This document shows positions 17,197 to 25,408 of a stretch of 64,000 bases of DNA, piece by piece; the first letter of the stretch is position 1, and every line of letters begins with the position of its first letter. Origin of the DNA: JABDBE01 sp049585795. GTDB lineage: Bacteria > Acidobacteriota > Terriglobia > Terriglobales > Acidobacteriaceae. The stretch covers positions 1 through 64,000 of the forward strand of contig JBAVAQ010000034.1 in NCBI GenBank assembly GCA_049585795.1. Direction: 5' to 3'. Under the pieces are notes generated by a model. That model was given only the letters and a program-made list of their open reading frames with translations. It was not told where the DNA came from and searched no databases. The position numbers and the translations under genes are program-made.

Positions 17197-17907
17197 ATGA
17201 CCCTACCGAACTTTCCAGAAGTCGATATGTTCTCCGCCGGCGTCAACGCCCTTTACGGAGTGCTTCTCGCCGGACAGCCGTCGCACAATCGCGGCTATAC
17301 AGTCATGGGACTGCTGATCATGGCCTTCTTCGGCGGTATCGGTGGCGGCGTGACGCGCGACATTCTGCTCAATGACGTACCCGCGCCGCTCCAGGATCCG
17401 AGGTATCTTCTCGTGTGCCTTCTGATGGGTCTGTTGGGGCTGGCGATCTATCGCTACTCGGCAACGAGAGAGGAGCGGTTCCGCACACGGACGGTGGCGT
17501 TTTTCAAGTCTTTCTCATTGCCTTGGTTTGCGATCCTGGGAGCACACAAGGCGCTCGATCACCACCTTGGGATCTGGACGGCGATTCTTGTCGGGCTCAT
17601 CGCCACCACGGCCGGCGGGGTTTTGATCGATCTCTTCTCCGGGGTCACGCCCGAGATCGTGCGGCCATCGGAGCAACTCGTTACGGCGGCGCTGTTGGCA
17701 AGCACGGTCTACACGCTGCTCGCGGTATGGGAAAAGGGGCGCAACTCATTCTTTCCCGTGACGCTCATTGCGGTTGCAGTTGCCTTCGTCTTCCGCATCT
17801 TGGCTGTGCGGGAGCACTGGCCGTCGATTGTGCCGGTCGCTTGCCCAGAAAGTTCGGAGGTCGTGCCCATCGCCGCGCCCACCGCCGGCAAAATCGCGCG
17901 GGGTTGA
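17197..17907 (+). CDS. TRIC-type cation channel (UPF0126 family)
   Basis: 236 aa. Seven-helix duplicated fold: the first repeat contains FFGGIGGGVTRDILLND (GGG-VTRD around 49-55) and the second ATTAGGVLIDLFSG. Glycine-rich kinks followed by R/D are the hallmark of prokaryotic TRIC channels, which pass potassium as homotrimers in the inner membrane. The second repeat lacks the Arg of the usual RD pair (LID instead). The C-terminal tail after residue 210 is long and proline/alanine rich. Within an operon between DUF1622 and a small membrane protein. Confidence 0.85.
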   Translation: MTLPNFPEVDMFSAGVNALYGVLLAGQPSHNRGYTVMGLLIMAFFGGIGGGVTRDILLNDVPAPLQDPRYLLVCLLMGLLGLAIYRYSATREERFRTRTVAFFKSFSLPWFAILGAHKALDHHLGIWTAILVGLIATTAGGVLIDLFSGVTPEIVRPSEQLVTAALLASTVYTLLAVWEKGRNSFFPVTLIAVAVAFVFRILAVREHWPSIVPVACPESSEVVPIAAPTAGKIARG

Positions 17908-17979
17908 ACGCTTTGCTGAAGACATGGGCGACTCGGACTAGTCTGTCGCTGTCGCCTGATTAAATTAAGGAGGAATCTT

Positions 17980-18411
17980 ATGGATGGCATGTGGGAACGA
18001 GTCGGAAGTCAATTGCTCGCCCGGGTCAGCGGGCCGATGAAATTCAGATTGGTGCTCCAGCCGTGCATGGCGGCGTTCTTCGCGATTCGCTCGGGCATTG
18101 CAGACGCCAAAGCCGGCAAACCGCCGTACTTCTGGGAACTGATCTCAAATCCCCCTGAACGCGAGGACATGCTCAAGGAGGCTTGGAAGCGCATTGGCAA
18201 GGTGTTCATTCTCGCGCTAGTGCTGGACGCCGTGTATCAGCTCATCGAGTTGCACACAATATATTTCGGGGAAATGATAATCGTCGCGTTCATCCTGGCG
18301 ATCGTCCCTTACGTGATTCTGCGCGGCCCGGCCATGCGCGTAGCTCGGCTGATACTTATGCGGCGTCAACACAATAACCAAACGTCCGCGCCTCTGAGGA
18401 AAGTCTCATGA
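17980..18411 (+). CDS. Small membrane protein of unknown function
   Basis: 143 aa; AGGAGG eight bp before the ATG. Amphipathic N terminus, a segment LQPCMAAFFAIRSGIADAKA, then two hydrophobic helices (KVFILALVLDAVYQLIEL, MIIVAFILAIVPYVIL). The stop overlaps the start of the DUF202 gene (ATGA), so the two are translationally coupled. No named family recognised. Confidence 0.8.
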   Translation: MDGMWERVGSQLLARVSGPMKFRLVLQPCMAAFFAIRSGIADAKAGKPPYFWELISNPPEREDMLKEAWKRIGKVFILALVLDAVYQLIELHTIYFGEMIIVAFILAIVPYVILRGPAMRVARLILMRRQHNNQTSAPLRKVS

Positions 18412-18830
18412 GTACCGTTGAAACACCACCAAAAGATAGGGGAACGGTTCTCGCCGAACGGCGAACCGATCTGGCCCTACTGCGCACAGTGAACGCTTCG
18501 GAAAGAACGCTGATGGCATGGATCCGAACTGCCATTTCAATGATCGGATTCGGTTTCACAATCTACAAATTCTTCCAATACTTGCCCGAAGAGATCGCCT
18601 CCGGTAACATCCGGCGTCCGCAGACGCCGCGCAATCTGGGCCTGACATTGATCGCTCTTGGTACTTTGGGCTTAGCGGCCGCAGCCTGGCAGCACCGGCG
18701 TTTTCTGAACGAGGTCGGAGCATCGCAGGCGCGCCATGTGTGGTCTATCTCTTTCATAGTAGCGATGGCTGTCATCCTGATTGGAGCCATCACGTTTTAC
18801 GGGGTTCTGCTGCGCCACGGACCGTTTTAG
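18408..18830 (+). CDS. DUF202 (YidH-like) membrane protein
   Basis: 140 aa. Contains the DUF202 signature ASERTLMAWIRTAISMIGFGFTI near residue 30, followed by two more membrane helices (GLTLIALGTLGLAAAAW and IVAMAVILIGAITFYGVLL). Family function unknown. Starts inside the stop of the previous gene. Last gene of the operon beginning at 16740. Confidence 0.88.
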   Translation: MSTVETPPKDRGTVLAERRTDLALLRTVNASERTLMAWIRTAISMIGFGFTIYKFFQYLPEEIASGNIRRPQTPRNLGLTLIALGTLGLAAAAWQHRRFLNEVGASQARHVWSISFIVAMAVILIGAITFYGVLLRHGPF

Positions 18831-19115
18831 GCGGGAGTGAGATCCTTCGCTGGACGATCGGTCCACGGCAACGTTAATGCCGGTGCAACGTTTTAGCGAC
18901 GCGGGCCAGTCGGTCGATCAGTATTTTCAAATCGTGGGCGAGCAGAACGATCCCGGGTTTTCGTGGATACATCGTGGGTAGCGGGGAAAAAGCAGCCGAG
19001 GCAATCCGCATTTCATTATCCCCTTGCAGCGCCGAATGTCTCTTATGGCCTTGAGTAAACGACCCAGGCCCTTCGCAGGCAATACGCTTATACGCGCAAA
19101 CGGGATGTGACGCAA

Positions 19116-19131
19116 CTGTCAGAAATTACAG
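19116..19131 (+). promoter_or_regulatory. Palindromic operator, distal copy before DUF1232 gene
   Basis: CTGTCA-GAAA-TTACAG, one arm mismatch. No TAnnnT at the usual distance; probably an auxiliary site 67 bp upstream of the proximal copy. Confidence 0.65.
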
Positions 19132-19182
19132 GTCTATCAATTGCGGTCCGACCCTCAAGAAGACGGCAAGGATCCGCTCCCG

Positions 19183-19198
19183 CTGTCAGATTTGCCAG
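19183..19198 (+). promoter_or_regulatory. Palindromic operator, proximal copy before DUF1232 gene
   Basis: CTGTCA-GATT-TGCCAG, one arm mismatch. 23-bp spacer to TAGAGT (19222-19227). The predicted transcript would start near 19234, at or just before the ATG at 19241, which favours the downstream ATG at 19298 or a very short leader. Confidence 0.8.
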
Positions 19199-19240
19199 TA
19201 GCGGCGCCGAAGACTAAGTCGTAGAGTAGGCGCGAATTTT

Positions 19241-19720
19241 ATGGTGGACGGCGAAGTCGTTCGAAGCAAGAGCTCGACTCTGTGGCTGGCTCCCAACATG
19301 GCTCAATCCGAATCTGCATTGGCAGCGAATTGGAGACGACGGGCGCAACAACTCCAGAAAGAGGCGCATGTTTTCTATTTTGTGCTTAAACATCGCCGCT
19401 CGCGCTGGTATGCAAAGATGGTGGCAGCCTGCGCCGCAGGGTACGTGCTGAGCCCCATTCAACTCATCCCAAACTTCATTCCGGTGATCGGAACTCTGGA
19501 CGATTTCGTAGTTCTGTTTGTGGCTGTAAAGCTGCTTCAGAAGCTTACGCCGGCGGACGTTCTCACCGAATGTCGCCAGCTCGCCGATGTCGCGGAGACC
19601 CGTCGGAAAGAAGAGATCGGATGGAAAGCTTCGGTTCTTGCGCCCATCGTGGTCGGAGCGGTGTGGGTCCTCGCCGCCATCACTGCAAGCGCGCTGATGG
19701 CGGCGTACCTCTACCATTAG
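19241..19720 (+). CDS. DUF1232 (YkvA-like) membrane protein
   Basis: 159 aa. The DUF1232 signature lies at about 67-90: AGYVLSPIQLIPNFIPVIG followed by TLDDFVVL. A C-terminal hydrophobic helix (SVLAPIVVGAVWVLAAITAS) provides a second membrane anchor. An ATG 19 codons in (MAQSESALAANW) is an alternative start and is preferred by the position of the predicted promoter. Function of the family unknown; the Asp pair is conserved. Convergent with the secreted protein gene at 19760. Confidence 0.82.
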   Translation: MVDGEVVRSKSSTLWLAPNMAQSESALAANWRRRAQQLQKEAHVFYFVLKHRRSRWYAKMVAACAAGYVLSPIQLIPNFIPVIGTLDDFVVLFVAVKLLQKLTPADVLTECRQLADVAETRRKEEIGWKASVLAPIVVGAVWVLAAITASALMAAYLYH

Positions 19721-19759
19721 AGCACCGGGGCATCCTTGGTATTGGCTGCAATCCGCGGC

Positions 19760-20434
19760 TTACTTACCGCAATAGACCATGGCCCGACCCGGCCAGATAA
19801 ACACGAAATCAGTGCTGTTGACCGTAACCGAGAAGCGAATTGTTCCTTTCGGATAACAACCTTCCGCTGAGCACAGAACGGGATAGTAGCGCGGGTCTTT
19901 CGTGACAAATGATACAGTCAAGGCCTTTTTGGGAGTTACGGTAAAAACTTTCGATGAGGTGTCCGGAGACAAAAAGGTCTCGTTCGGAAGAAAGCCGCCG
20001 GAGAAGCAATTGATGCTGGCGAGCTCCCAGACTTGATTGCGCTGTTTTTTGCTGAGACCTTTCTTGGTATGCACGACCGCAAGGGGCATAGCGATGCGCC
20101 CATCGACGCTGGCTCCGCCTTGCCGCACAGAGAGATCAGATTCCGTGTTGTTGACGATCGTGGTCGTGAAACTCAGCAGTTCTCCCGCTCTCCCAGAGCC
20201 GACATTCTCGAATCCAGCCCTGGAACTAACCTCAACTCCTCCGTGGTTCAGCTTATGGATTGCATCGCCAGTTACCGGGTCCAGAACGCTCGAGGACACT
20301 GCCCCTGGAGGACTGTCCGCTCCCCATACAAATGCGCTCGTGGCTTCCGTCTTAAAAATAGGCAAGTCGTCTTGCGCATGCGTGAGGAGCGTCAGGACAA
20401 TAACGGCAAGCGAGATTGCAAACGAGCGTTGCAT
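19760..20434 (-). CDS. Secreted protein of unknown function
   Basis: 224 aa with signal peptide (AISLAVIVLTLLTHAQ). Mature part is beta-rich (GELLSFTTTIVNNTESDLSV, FTVTPKKALTVSFVTKDPR) with three or four cysteines (INCFSGG, VLCSAEGCYP, VYCGK), suggesting an immunoglobulin-like fold stabilised by disulfides. No named family recognised. A weak palindrome half-pair at 20537-20552 with TAGAAA 23 bp downstream could be its promoter. Confidence 0.68.
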   Translation of the reverse strand: MQRSFAISLAVIVLTLLTHAQDDLPIFKTEATSAFVWGADSPPGAVSSSVLDPVTGDAIHKLNHGGVEVSSRAGFENVGSGRAGELLSFTTTIVNNTESDLSVRQGGASVDGRIAMPLAVVHTKKGLSKKQRNQVWELASINCFSGGFLPNETFLSPDTSSKVFTVTPKKALTVSFVTKDPRYYPVLCSAEGCYPKGTIRFSVTVNSTDFVFIWPGRAMVYCGK

Positions 20435-20536
20435 GATAGTTTGCGTGGAGCGATGCCGCTCTGCTGTGATGAGGACACGCCGCGCGGCACCCGACGCTGT
20501 ATCTCAATTTCTAAACCAATGCGGAAAGGTGTGCGA

Positions 20537-20552
20537 CTGGCAGAACTACCAT
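20537..20552 (-). promoter_or_regulatory. Weak palindromic operator for the 20434 gene
   Basis: Read on the minus strand: ATGGTA-GTTC-TGCCAG. Only the gene-proximal arm is good (5 of 6), the distal arm 3 of 6. Kept because TAGAAA (20508-20513) lies exactly 23 bp away and the gene is adjacent. Confidence 0.4.
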
Positions 20553-20577
20553 TCCTGCGATTCCTTAAGTGCGGTTA

Positions 20578-20593
20578 CTGTAAGTTCTGCCAG
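20578..20593 (+). promoter_or_regulatory. Palindromic operator of the YXWGXW gene
   Basis: CTGTAA-GTTC-TGCCAG, two arm mismatches. 23-bp spacer to TAGTCT (20617-20622); ATG at 20660. Confidence 0.8.
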
Positions 20594-20659
20594 TTCACCG
20601 GCCTCGTCAGCAAATATAGTCTCGCTTTGAGCCCTGATACCCGACAGTAAAAGGAAATT

Positions 20660-20959
20660 ATGAAAATGAACTTCGCCCCCTCCGTTCTTCTGGGAGTGGT
20701 GCTGCTTGCCGGGGCCATTGGAGTTGCACAGACAGTGGTCCGCATTGCGCCGCCTCCCCCAGCTCGAGTTGGGGTGGTTGGAGTTGCGCCCGGACCAGGC
20801 TATGTTTGGGTTGGCGGGTACCAGCGTTGGAATGGCACCCGCTATGTGTGGGTGTCTGGACGTTGGGTTCGTCCGCCCCGCGCGGGTGTTGTCTGGGTAT
20901 CTCCGCGCTGGGTCCAAAGCCGAGGCGGTTGGGTGTTTTATAAAGGATACTGGCGCTAG
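20660..20959 (+). CDS. Small secreted YXWGXW-repeat protein
   Basis: 99 aa. AAGGAAA precedes the ATG. Signal peptide to about residue 24. The mature part is built of Trp/Gly/Tyr strands: YVWVGGYQRW, YVWVSGRWVRPP, VVWVSPRW and WVFYKGYWR, four units of the type seen in YXWGXW-repeat proteins, preceded by a proline-rich linker. Probably periplasmic or outer-membrane associated; no catalytic motif. Own operator-driven promoter, monocistronic. Confidence 0.8.
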   Translation: MKMNFAPSVLLGVVLLAGAIGVAQTVVRIAPPPPARVGVVGVAPGPGYVWVGGYQRWNGTRYVWVSGRWVRPPRAGVVWVSPRWVQSRGGWVFYKGYWR

Positions 20960-21186
20960 CAGAAATGAGTGAGAGGTTTTCGGTTTTCTTAGAGCAAGTC
21001 GGGCGAGCCGTTCTCAAAAGTTGTGGCGCATGTCTCCTCGCAAGAAACGGCAATACTCCATTCGCCGTACGCATTTCTCACTGACCAAGTACTGCACGCC
21101 AACCTGACCGATCTGGGAACTCGCCTCATCCCGGATATAAGAAACCACTTGCGTAAGAGTCCTTTGCCCTTCAGATTATAAGAAGA

Positions 21187-21389
21187 ATGACAAAGGGGGG
21201 GTTTTCATTCCTCAGGTAACGATTAAAACCGGCCTCACGACTCCGAATGGAAGTGAAGAGCTACTAACAGAATATTTGTGCGACCACCCGGGCTGTCCCA
21301 ATATTGCCACCCATGTGCTTGGTTGCGTGAAAGAGGTCGGCGCTATGGCAGCCGTTTGCGCCGAGCACGCGCCGAAGGTTCCGTCCTAA
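21187..21389 (+). pseudogene. Frameshifted small Cys/His protein gene
   Basis: From ATG 21187 the frame breaks at a run of seven G (21195-21201); adding one G would give MTKGGVFIPQVTIKTG continuing to a stop at 21387. The downstream frame is clearly protein-like and has a zinc-ribbon-like pattern: LTEYLCDHPGCPN, HVLGCVKE, AVCAEHAPK. As written, no usable start codon exists in that frame. Either a real frameshift, a slippage-controlled gene, or a base-call error in the homopolymer. No named family. It lies in an otherwise empty 775-bp gap before the sulfatase gene. Confidence 0.5.
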
Positions 21390-21613
21390 ATTGCGTTAGG
21401 CTCTTTTTCGCCGTTCGTTTATCAAGGGTTCCTGTATCAAGGGTTCTTGCATGAACAGAGCAAGTCGCAGGAGAAGAGATCGCTACGCCCCCGCGACATA
21501 GCCGCTTTTCTCGTCGTAACCGCAAATCCCATCGCAACGGTCAGGGTCACCCGCAACACTCATGCACTGAGGCTACGAATTAGGCGCTTCAAGTTAAAGC
21601 GTCCTGCGGACGG

Positions 21614-21629
21614 CTGTAATTTCTGACAG
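21614..21629 (+). promoter_or_regulatory. Palindromic operator of sulfatase 1
   Basis: CTGTAA-TTTC-TGACAG, one arm mismatch. 23-bp spacer to TAGCTT (21653-21658); ATG at 21735 with an AAGGAAGGA site. Confidence 0.82.
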
Positions 21630-21734
21630 TTACCTCGCTAAAGCGGAAGTCGTAGCTTTATAGTCGAGACGGAGTGCGCCCGCCTCCTCATCGCGGCATG
21701 AATATCCCATTTCAATAAGGAAGGAAGACTCTCT

Positions 21735-24110
21735 ATGAGTGACCAAGACAAAGTTGAACGAACAGTTCTTCCCATCCCAGACCCACCACGTTCCGGCCTG
21801 ATGTTGTACGACGCCAAGGATCCGGAAAACAAGTACCCGGCCATCACCCAGTTGCGCCCACCCACGGGTGCGCCAAATGTTCTCGTCATCTTGATTGACG
21901 ATGCGGGCTTTGGCTCCTCCAGCGCCTTTGGCGGCCCATGTTACACGCCGACCGCGGAACTCTTGGCCTCCGGTGGCCTGAAATTTAACCGCTTTCACAC
22001 TACAGCCTTATGCTCGCCCACTCGTCAGGCCATGTTGACGGGACGCAACCACCACACGGTTGCCATGGGAGGGATCACCGAAATCGCTAGCGGATCGCCC
22101 GGCTATTGCTCGGTTCTACCAAACACCTGCGCGCCACTCGCCCGAACCCTCAAGCTCAACGGCTACGCGACAGCCCAGTTCGGCAAGTGCCATGAAGTGC
22201 CCGTGTGGGAGACCAGTCCCGCCGGCCCTTTTGATTCCTGGCCTACCGGGGGAGGGGGATTCGAATATTTCTACGGTTTCATTGGCGGCGAGGCGCACCA
22301 GTGGTATCCATCTCTTTATGAAGGCACGACACCGGTCGAGCCCAAGAAGACGCCCGAAGAGGGCTACCACTTCATGGCAGACATGACCGACAAAGCGATC
22401 AACTGGATCGGACAACAGAAGGCGCTCATTCCAGATAAGCCCTTCTTCGTCTACTTCGCACCGGGCGCGACTCACGCCCCTCACCATGTTCCGAAAGAAT
22501 GGGCAGATAAATACAAAGGCAAATTCGACCAGGGCTGGGACAAGCTGCGCGAAGAAACCTTCGCCCGCCAGAAAAAGCTAGGCGTCATTCCTCAAGATTG
22601 CCAACTCACGAAGCGGCACAAAGAAATTCCGGCATGGGATGAGATGCCTGCCGCGCTTAAACCCGTGCTCATCCGGCAGATGGAGGTTTACGCCGGGTTC
22701 ATGGAATATTGCGACTACCACGTGGGCCGCGTGATCGATGGGATCAAGAAACTCGGCCTGCTCGATGACACGCTCATCTACTACATTATCGGCGATAACG
22801 GTGGGTCCGGCGAAGGTACTCTGCACGGTACCTACAACGAGATGATCAACTTCAACGGCGCGTCAGCACTGGAGACTCCTGAGTTCCTGATGGCTCACCT
22901 CGACAAACTGGGCGGGCCCGAGTCCTACAACCACTTTGCCGTAGGCTGGGCGCACGCCATGGATACGCCGTATCAGTGGACCAAGCAGGTCGCTTCGCAC
23001 TGGGGCGGCACGCGCAACGGGACAATCGTGCACTGGCCCAAGGGGATTAAGGGGAGAGGTGAACTCCGAACCCATTTCTGCCACTGCATTGACGTAGCTC
23101 CGACCATTCTGGAAGTGGCCGGACTACCCCAACCGCTTTTCGTCAACGGAGTGCAGCAGCATCCGATCGAAGGCGTCAGCATGGCCTACGCGTTCAGCGA
23201 TGCCAAGGCAGCCGAACAACATGAAACACAGTACTTCGAGATGTTTGGCAACCGAGGCATTTACCACAGGGGCTGGACTGCAGTCACACGCCACAAAACT
23301 CCCTGGATCCTCATCGGCGAGAAAACCCCGGCATTCGACGACGATGTTTGGGAACTTTACGACACCAACAAAGACTGGACTCAGGCAAATGATCTGTCTA
23401 AGCAGATGCCGGAGAAGTTGCACGAACTACAGCGCCTGTGGCTGATCGAGGCGACGCGGTATAACGTACTCCCTCTCGATGACAACCTTGGCGCACGGCT
23501 TAACTCGGATACAGCAGGGCGTCCGCAGTTGATCAAGGGCAAATCCCAAATCTTGTTTGGCAGCATGGGCCGTTTGTCTGAAAACTCAGTGCTCAACCTG
23601 AAGAACAAGTCGCACTCGGTGACCGCCGCGATCGTCGTACCCACAACCGGAGCCGAAGGCGTTATCGTAGCCCAAGGGGGCAACATCGGCGGCTGGAGCC
23701 TCTACGCGAAAGGCGGCAAGCTCAAGTACTGCTATAACTTCCTCGGCATTCAACAATTCTATGCCGAATCTAGCAGCGTCCTGTCTCCCGGTGAGCACCA
23801 AGTACGCATGGAGTTTGCGTACGCTGGCGGTGGCCTGGGCAAGGGCGGCGTGGCGTCCTTGTATGTCGACGGTAAGAAAGTTGGGGAGGGCAAGGTCGCG
23901 GTGACAGCAGCGATGGTCTTCTCTGCCGATGATGGCTGTGACGTGGGAGTGGACAACGGATCTCCCGTCTCGCCCGACTATGGGGCGCGCGGGAACGAGT
24001 TTACGGGTCACGTTAAGGGCGTGCAACTCGCCATTGCCGAAGATGCCGTAAGCGTCGATCACCTCGTCGCGCCGGAGGATGCCGTCCGCATTGCCATGGC
24101 GCGACAGTAG
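21735..24110 (+). CDS. Arylsulfatase, Cys type, with C-terminal lectin-like domain
   Basis: 791 aa. Alkaline-phosphatase-like sulfatase fold: metal-binding LIDDAGFG near 52, active-site signature CSPTR with C93 as the residue converted to formylglycine, LTGRNHH, KWGKCHE-like segment (GKCHEVPVWE), and GDNGGSGEG. The last 200 residues form a beta-sandwich resembling concanavalin-type domains (ADDGCDVGVDNGSPVSPDYG). Hydrolyses sulfate esters; substrate unknown. No signal peptide is visible, so it may act in the cytoplasm or leave by another route. Needs a maturase: both FGE (15127) and radical-SAM enzyme (25409) are nearby. A strong terminator follows. Confidence 0.93.
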   Translation: MSDQDKVERTVLPIPDPPRSGLMLYDAKDPENKYPAITQLRPPTGAPNVLVILIDDAGFGSSSAFGGPCYTPTAELLASGGLKFNRFHTTALCSPTRQAMLTGRNHHTVAMGGITEIASGSPGYCSVLPNTCAPLARTLKLNGYATAQFGKCHEVPVWETSPAGPFDSWPTGGGGFEYFYGFIGGEAHQWYPSLYEGTTPVEPKKTPEEGYHFMADMTDKAINWIGQQKALIPDKPFFVYFAPGATHAPHHVPKEWADKYKGKFDQGWDKLREETFARQKKLGVIPQDCQLTKRHKEIPAWDEMPAALKPVLIRQMEVYAGFMEYCDYHVGRVIDGIKKLGLLDDTLIYYIIGDNGGSGEGTLHGTYNEMINFNGASALETPEFLMAHLDKLGGPESYNHFAVGWAHAMDTPYQWTKQVASHWGGTRNGTIVHWPKGIKGRGELRTHFCHCIDVAPTILEVAGLPQPLFVNGVQQHPIEGVSMAYAFSDAKAAEQHETQYFEMFGNRGIYHRGWTAVTRHKTPWILIGEKTPAFDDDVWELYDTNKDWTQANDLSKQMPEKLHELQRLWLIEATRYNVLPLDDNLGARLNSDTAGRPQLIKGKSQILFGSMGRLSENSVLNLKNKSHSVTAAIVVPTTGAEGVIVAQGGNIGGWSLYAKGGKLKYCYNFLGIQQFYAESSSVLSPGEHQVRMEFAYAGGGLGKGGVASLYVDGKKVGEGKVAVTAAMVFSADDGCDVGVDNGSPVSPDYGARGNEFTGHVKGVQLAIAEDAVSVDHLVAPEDAVRIAMARQ

Positions 24111-24134
24111 AAGTCGCGAATACCTTGCCTTACG

Positions 24135-24171
24135 CACCCGTCCAAGATTTTTCTTGGGCGGGTGGGTTTTT
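24135..24171 (+). terminator. Intrinsic terminator of sulfatase 1
   Basis: Stem CACCCG-T-CCAAGA with TCTTGG-G-CGGGTG, loop TTTT, followed by GGTTTTT. Begins 24 bp after the stop codon. A textbook rho-independent terminator. Confidence 0.9.
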
Positions 24172-24483
24172 GGTACAGAGGTGTTTGCTGTTGTTCGCCA
24201 CAATCACAATTTCAAATAAGATGAGAACGCGATATTTTTCCTTTGCGCCGCCGACCGGGAGCGCGCCATTGAAAGTGATACTGCCATTCGTAGAAGGATT
24301 AGGTCAGGGGGAACACATTGGAATGAAGCGGCGTGATGAGATAGGCGCGGGGCGCAAGGTCTTGGGCCCGGAGCACCGACGACAGCAGCCATGAAGCGAT
24401 TCCGATGCGAAGAAACATCGGACACAAGGCCGTTCTACGATGTCTTCGCTTTCTCGAAATCTGGCGGAGTTCTGCCCCACGTT
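24172..24483. other. Non-coding gap
   Basis: About 310 bp between the sulfatase terminator and the end of the SYLF gene. I see no convincing gene, operator or repeat. Confidence 0.5.
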
Positions 24484-25071
24484 CTAGGTAGATCCCGCGC
24501 TTGAATTTAGGTCATCGTCTTTGTAGTACTTAGTGCCTTTGGCGGTGATTTCAAGGGCGAGGCCCTTGTCGGTGAGCTGATACATCCAAACACCGTCCGA
24601 GACCGAGACTGCGCCCGCCATCGCTCCGCCCTTATCTCCGTTTTTCGCAGCCGCCGTAGCCTGCCCGCCGAATTGCCACCCGGAGTTCACGAAAGTGTTG
24701 AAGGCCTTTCCGGTGTCGAAAACGAAAATGACGCTAAACTTCTTCACCCCCATACCGAGGCCCGCTTGGACTTCGAGCATCTTCATGAAAGTCTCACGCT
24801 TGGTTTTGTTGTCGACGGCAATGCCTTTTCCATTACCCGAGCCGGCAATCAGGATTTTCACTCCCAGGTTGCTGAAGACCGCATATCCGGCCGCTTCTGC
24901 GACCGCCGATTTGGCGCTCGGCTGTGCTTTGTAAAGGCGTTGAAGTGTGTCCTGCGCCATGTTGCGGATGTCTTTCTGTTTCTTTTCGATCTTGGGATCG
25001 GCAGAATATGCCGGCCCCGCCAACGCGCAAACCACGACGGCGACGAGGAGTTTTTGCATTCTTGTTTTCAT
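24484..25071 (-). CDS. Secreted SYLF-domain (Ysc84-type) lipid-binding protein
   Basis: 195 aa. AGGTGA site before the ATG; signal peptide to about 23 (GPAYSA). The SYLF domain fills the rest: AEAAGYAVFSNLGVKILIAG, GNGKGIAVD, MLEVQAGLGMGVKKFSVIFV and SGWQFGGQATAAAK. SYLF proteins bind phosphoinositide-type lipids in eukaryotes; bacterial members are periplasmic with unknown ligand. Diverges from the radical-SAM maturase; each has its own palindrome. Confidence 0.88.
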   Translation of the reverse strand: MKTRMQKLLVAVVVCALAGPAYSADPKIEKKQKDIRNMAQDTLQRLYKAQPSAKSAVAEAAGYAVFSNLGVKILIAGSGNGKGIAVDNKTKRETFMKMLEVQAGLGMGVKKFSVIFVFDTGKAFNTFVNSGWQFGGQATAAAKNGDKGGAMAGAVSVSDGVWMYQLTDKGLALEITAKGTKYYKDDDLNSSAGST

Positions 25072-25196
25072 GGTTCACCTTTTTGCTGGTTTATCAGCCG
25101 CTGTAACAAATCCCCCACGGACGGACCGGCGGCATGAGCGTAGAAAGCCGGGTTCAGCGAACTCTGTAGTCTAGGAGTCCCGTGCCACCCCGGTAA

Positions 25197-25212
25197 CTGG
25201 CAGAACTGACAG
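25197..25212 (-). promoter_or_regulatory. Palindromic operator of the SYLF gene
   Basis: CTGGCA-GAAC-TGACAG, one arm mismatch. On the minus strand 23 bp to TAGACT (25168-25173). Start codon at 25071. Confidence 0.82.
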
Positions 25213-25300
25213 CCCACGCTGAACCTAGATCGCCCAAGGCGGCGGCTGCACAGTGCTAGCGATCTTTGGTCGTGGGTCGTGTCCAGACCAATCTTTCACC

Positions 25301-25316
25301 CTGTACGTTTTGACAG
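25301..25316 (+). promoter_or_regulatory. Palindromic operator of the maturase/sulfatase 2 operon
   Basis: CTGTAC-GTTT-TGACAG, two arm mismatches. 24-bp spacer to TAGTCT (25341-25346). 104 bp from the divergent SYLF operator. Confidence 0.8.
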
Positions 25317-25408
25317 TTACGCAACTGCAGGACCCAGACCTAGTCTGTTGCTGCGCGGACAAGCAGGCCCCCAGTGGACCGGTTGCCGTCACGCAATGGG
25401 GTATTCAA

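Larger units (their letters stand above)
18831..19240. other. Intergenic region with two operators, no gene
   Basis: No frame here has a convincing start and composition. The right part holds two palindromes (19116 and 19183) 67 bp apart; the left part shows nothing I can assign. Confidence 0.6.
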
